Source of the DNA: Candidatus Atribacteria bacterium 1244-E10-H5-B2
GTDB taxonomy: Bacteria > Atribacterota > JS1 > SB-45 > 34-128
DNA: 6,366 bases
Direction: 5' to 3'
NCBI GenBank assembly: GCA_003575245.1
Contig: NMQN01000335.1
Coordinates: 1 to 6,366 of the forward strand
The notes under the pieces were generated by a model. The model had not been told where the DNA came from, did no database searches, and saw nothing but the letters and a program-made list of their open reading frames with translations. Positions 5,315 to 6,366 of this stretch are shown here, piece after piece; position 1 is the stretch's first letter, and every line of letters starts with the position of its first letter. A program made the translations under genes and the position numbers.

Positions 5315-6366
5315 ATGTTATTATACCGGACTTGGTTAGAAATAAAAAAGTCATCAATTAAAAATAATGTAAAAAATATTAAAGCAAAGATTCCAGGTAA
5401 CAAACTTTTCTTGGGAGTAGTTAAGGGTAATGGTTGGGGTTGTGGAACCGTCCCCTATGCTAATTGCTTAATTGAAGCTGGGATAGATTGGTTGGGGGTA
5501 ACAAATATAGAAGATGCACTCTTGTTGCGGGTGGGAAAGATAAATTTGTCTATATTGCTATTATGTGAAATTCCGAGCGGACGGATTAAAGAAGCGCTTA
5601 AAAATAAATTACGCTTAACTGTTTGTACAGAAGAATTTGCTGAACAATTATCAGACGAAGCGGTAAAACTAGGCCTTAAAGCGAATGTGCATATTAAAAT
5701 AAATACAGGTTTAAATAGAATCGGTGTTTCCCCAAATATGGTACTTAGCTTTTTAAAGTATATTTCTAACTTGCCAAATTTACATTTAGAAGGAGCATTT
5801 AGCCATTTTTCATATGCTGAAAAAATTGGCAATAAAAAAACAAAACAGCAATTAAAAATATTTCAAAAACAAATAAAAAAGGCTAAACAAATTGGTATTG
5901 ATTTCGATATTTTACATATCGCAAATACCGCTGCTTCCTTAAGTTTGCCTGAAACTCATTTAGATATGGTAAGAATTGGAATGGGCATTGCCGGTCTTTA
6001 TCCCAGTGATGATTTTAAGAAAATTATAAAATTGTATTTTCCATTAACTTGGAAAACTCAAATTTCTTATCTACGAGATGTAATGCAAGGTGAAACTGTA
6101 GGGTATTGTGGCCGTTATAAATGTGAATTAAAAACAAGCATTGTTACCATTCCAATTGGTTATGCCGATGGCTTGAGTAAAAAATTTGAAGGCAAAGGTT
6201 TCGTTCTTATTAGAGGCGAGCCATTTAGGATTATAGCAGTATGCATGGACCAGTCAATGATTGATTTACAAGGAATTCAAAATGGTTTAAAGATAGGTGA
6301 AGAAGTAGTAATTCTGGGTAAACAGCAAAGGACATATCTTGATCTGGAATTAACTGCCAAACAGAT
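5315..6366 (+). CDS. alr: alanine-racemase-family PLP enzyme (3' end outside window)
   Basis: The frame is open from ATG 5315 to the window end, giving 350 residues of an Alr-type fold III racemase. Family length is about 370-390, so only the last few tens of residues are missing. The start is supported by AGGA at 5304-5307 and by the N-terminal RTWLEI (5-10), typical for Alr. Landmarks are PLP lysine Lys37, NTGLNRIGV with Arg135 (130-138), HIANTAAS (201-208), Arg220 in RIGMGIAG, the presumed catalytic Tyr264 in VGYCGRY, IPIGYADG (279-286) and CMDQ (310-313). The catalytic lysine, tyrosine and arginines are thus present. The PLP-lysine motif, normally KA(D/N)AYGHG, is KGNGWGCG (37-44), replacing the usual Tyr and His, and RxGiaLYG has Ala at 226 in place of Tyr. 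It sits 30 bases behind pxpA without a terminator, so it appears co-transcribed. It may be a catabolic alanine racemase or one with altered specificity. Confidence 0.88.
   Translation, partial: MLLYRTWLEIKKSSIKNNVKNIKAKIPGNKLFLGVVKGNGWGCGTVPYANCLIEAGIDWLGVTNIEDALLLRVGKINLSILLLCEIPSGRIKEALKNKLRLTVCTEEFAEQLSDEAVKLGLKANVHIKINTGLNRIGVSPNMVLSFLKYISNLPNLHLEGAFSHFSYAEKIGNKKTKQQLKIFQKQIKKAKQIGIDFDILHIANTAASLSLPETHLDMVRIGMGIAGLYPSDDFKKIIKLYFPLTWKTQISYLRDVMQGETVGYCGRYKCELKTSIVTIPIGYADGLSKKFEGKGFVLIRGEPFRIIAVCMDQSMIDLQGIQNGLKIGEEVVILGKQQRTYLDLELTAKQ

Noticed and set aside
3610..5832. Other minus-strand open frames (3610-3837, 4346-4648, 5455-5832)
   Set aside because: Each is antisense to a well-supported gene, matches no recognisable family and has no convincing ribosome binding site or operon context.
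1..6366. CRISPR array, tRNA/rRNA genes, insertion sequences
   Set aside because: I saw no regularly spaced repeats, no tRNA-like cloverleaf, no rRNA segments and no transposase motifs.

Overview
The window comes from a low-GC bacterium with strong AGGAGG-type ribosome binding sites, A-rich codon use, one TTG start and tightly spaced co-oriented genes. This fits Bacillota, probably an anaerobic clostridial-type lineage, although nothing here fixes the genus. All seven recognisable genes lie on the + strand. The first and last are cut by the window edges.

Layout: (1) bases 1-387 are the 3' end of an NhaC-family Na+/H+ antiporter. (2) A roughly 200-base gap contains a perfect 12-base palindrome. 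(3) 586-1950 is a complete APC-superfamily amino acid permease. (4) A 276-base gap holds a long inverted repeat with two competing right arms, a plausible sigma-A promoter and a 14-base palindrome over its -10 box. (5) From 2227 a compact operon runs to the window end: a stand-alone 77-residue biotinyl carrier protein, a PxpB/KipI-type subunit, a PxpC/KipA-type subunit, a PxpA (LamB/YcsF) protein and an alanine-racemase-family enzyme.

On family names alone this would be a 5-oxoprolinase (PxpABC) locus. Three details argue against simple transfer of that function. The PxpB and PxpC proteins carry motifs and a C-terminal tail that look like the carboxyltransferase region of biotin-dependent urea carboxylase/urea amidolyase. 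A biotinyl carrier gene sits directly upstream, but no biotin carboxylase is visible. PxpA lacks the usual KPHG lysine and the ADR-type motif. An Alr-type racemase with an altered PLP-lysine motif follows 30 bases behind.

Working model (inference): the permease imports an amino-acid-like or cyclic amide substrate. A split biotin-dependent carboxyltransferase activates an amide nitrogen, the LamB/YcsF protein helps open or hydrolyse the product, and the racemase adjusts the stereochemistry of the substrate or product. The real substrate, whether 5-oxoproline, another lactam, or a urea-like, guanidino or hydantoin compound, cannot be read from the sequence.
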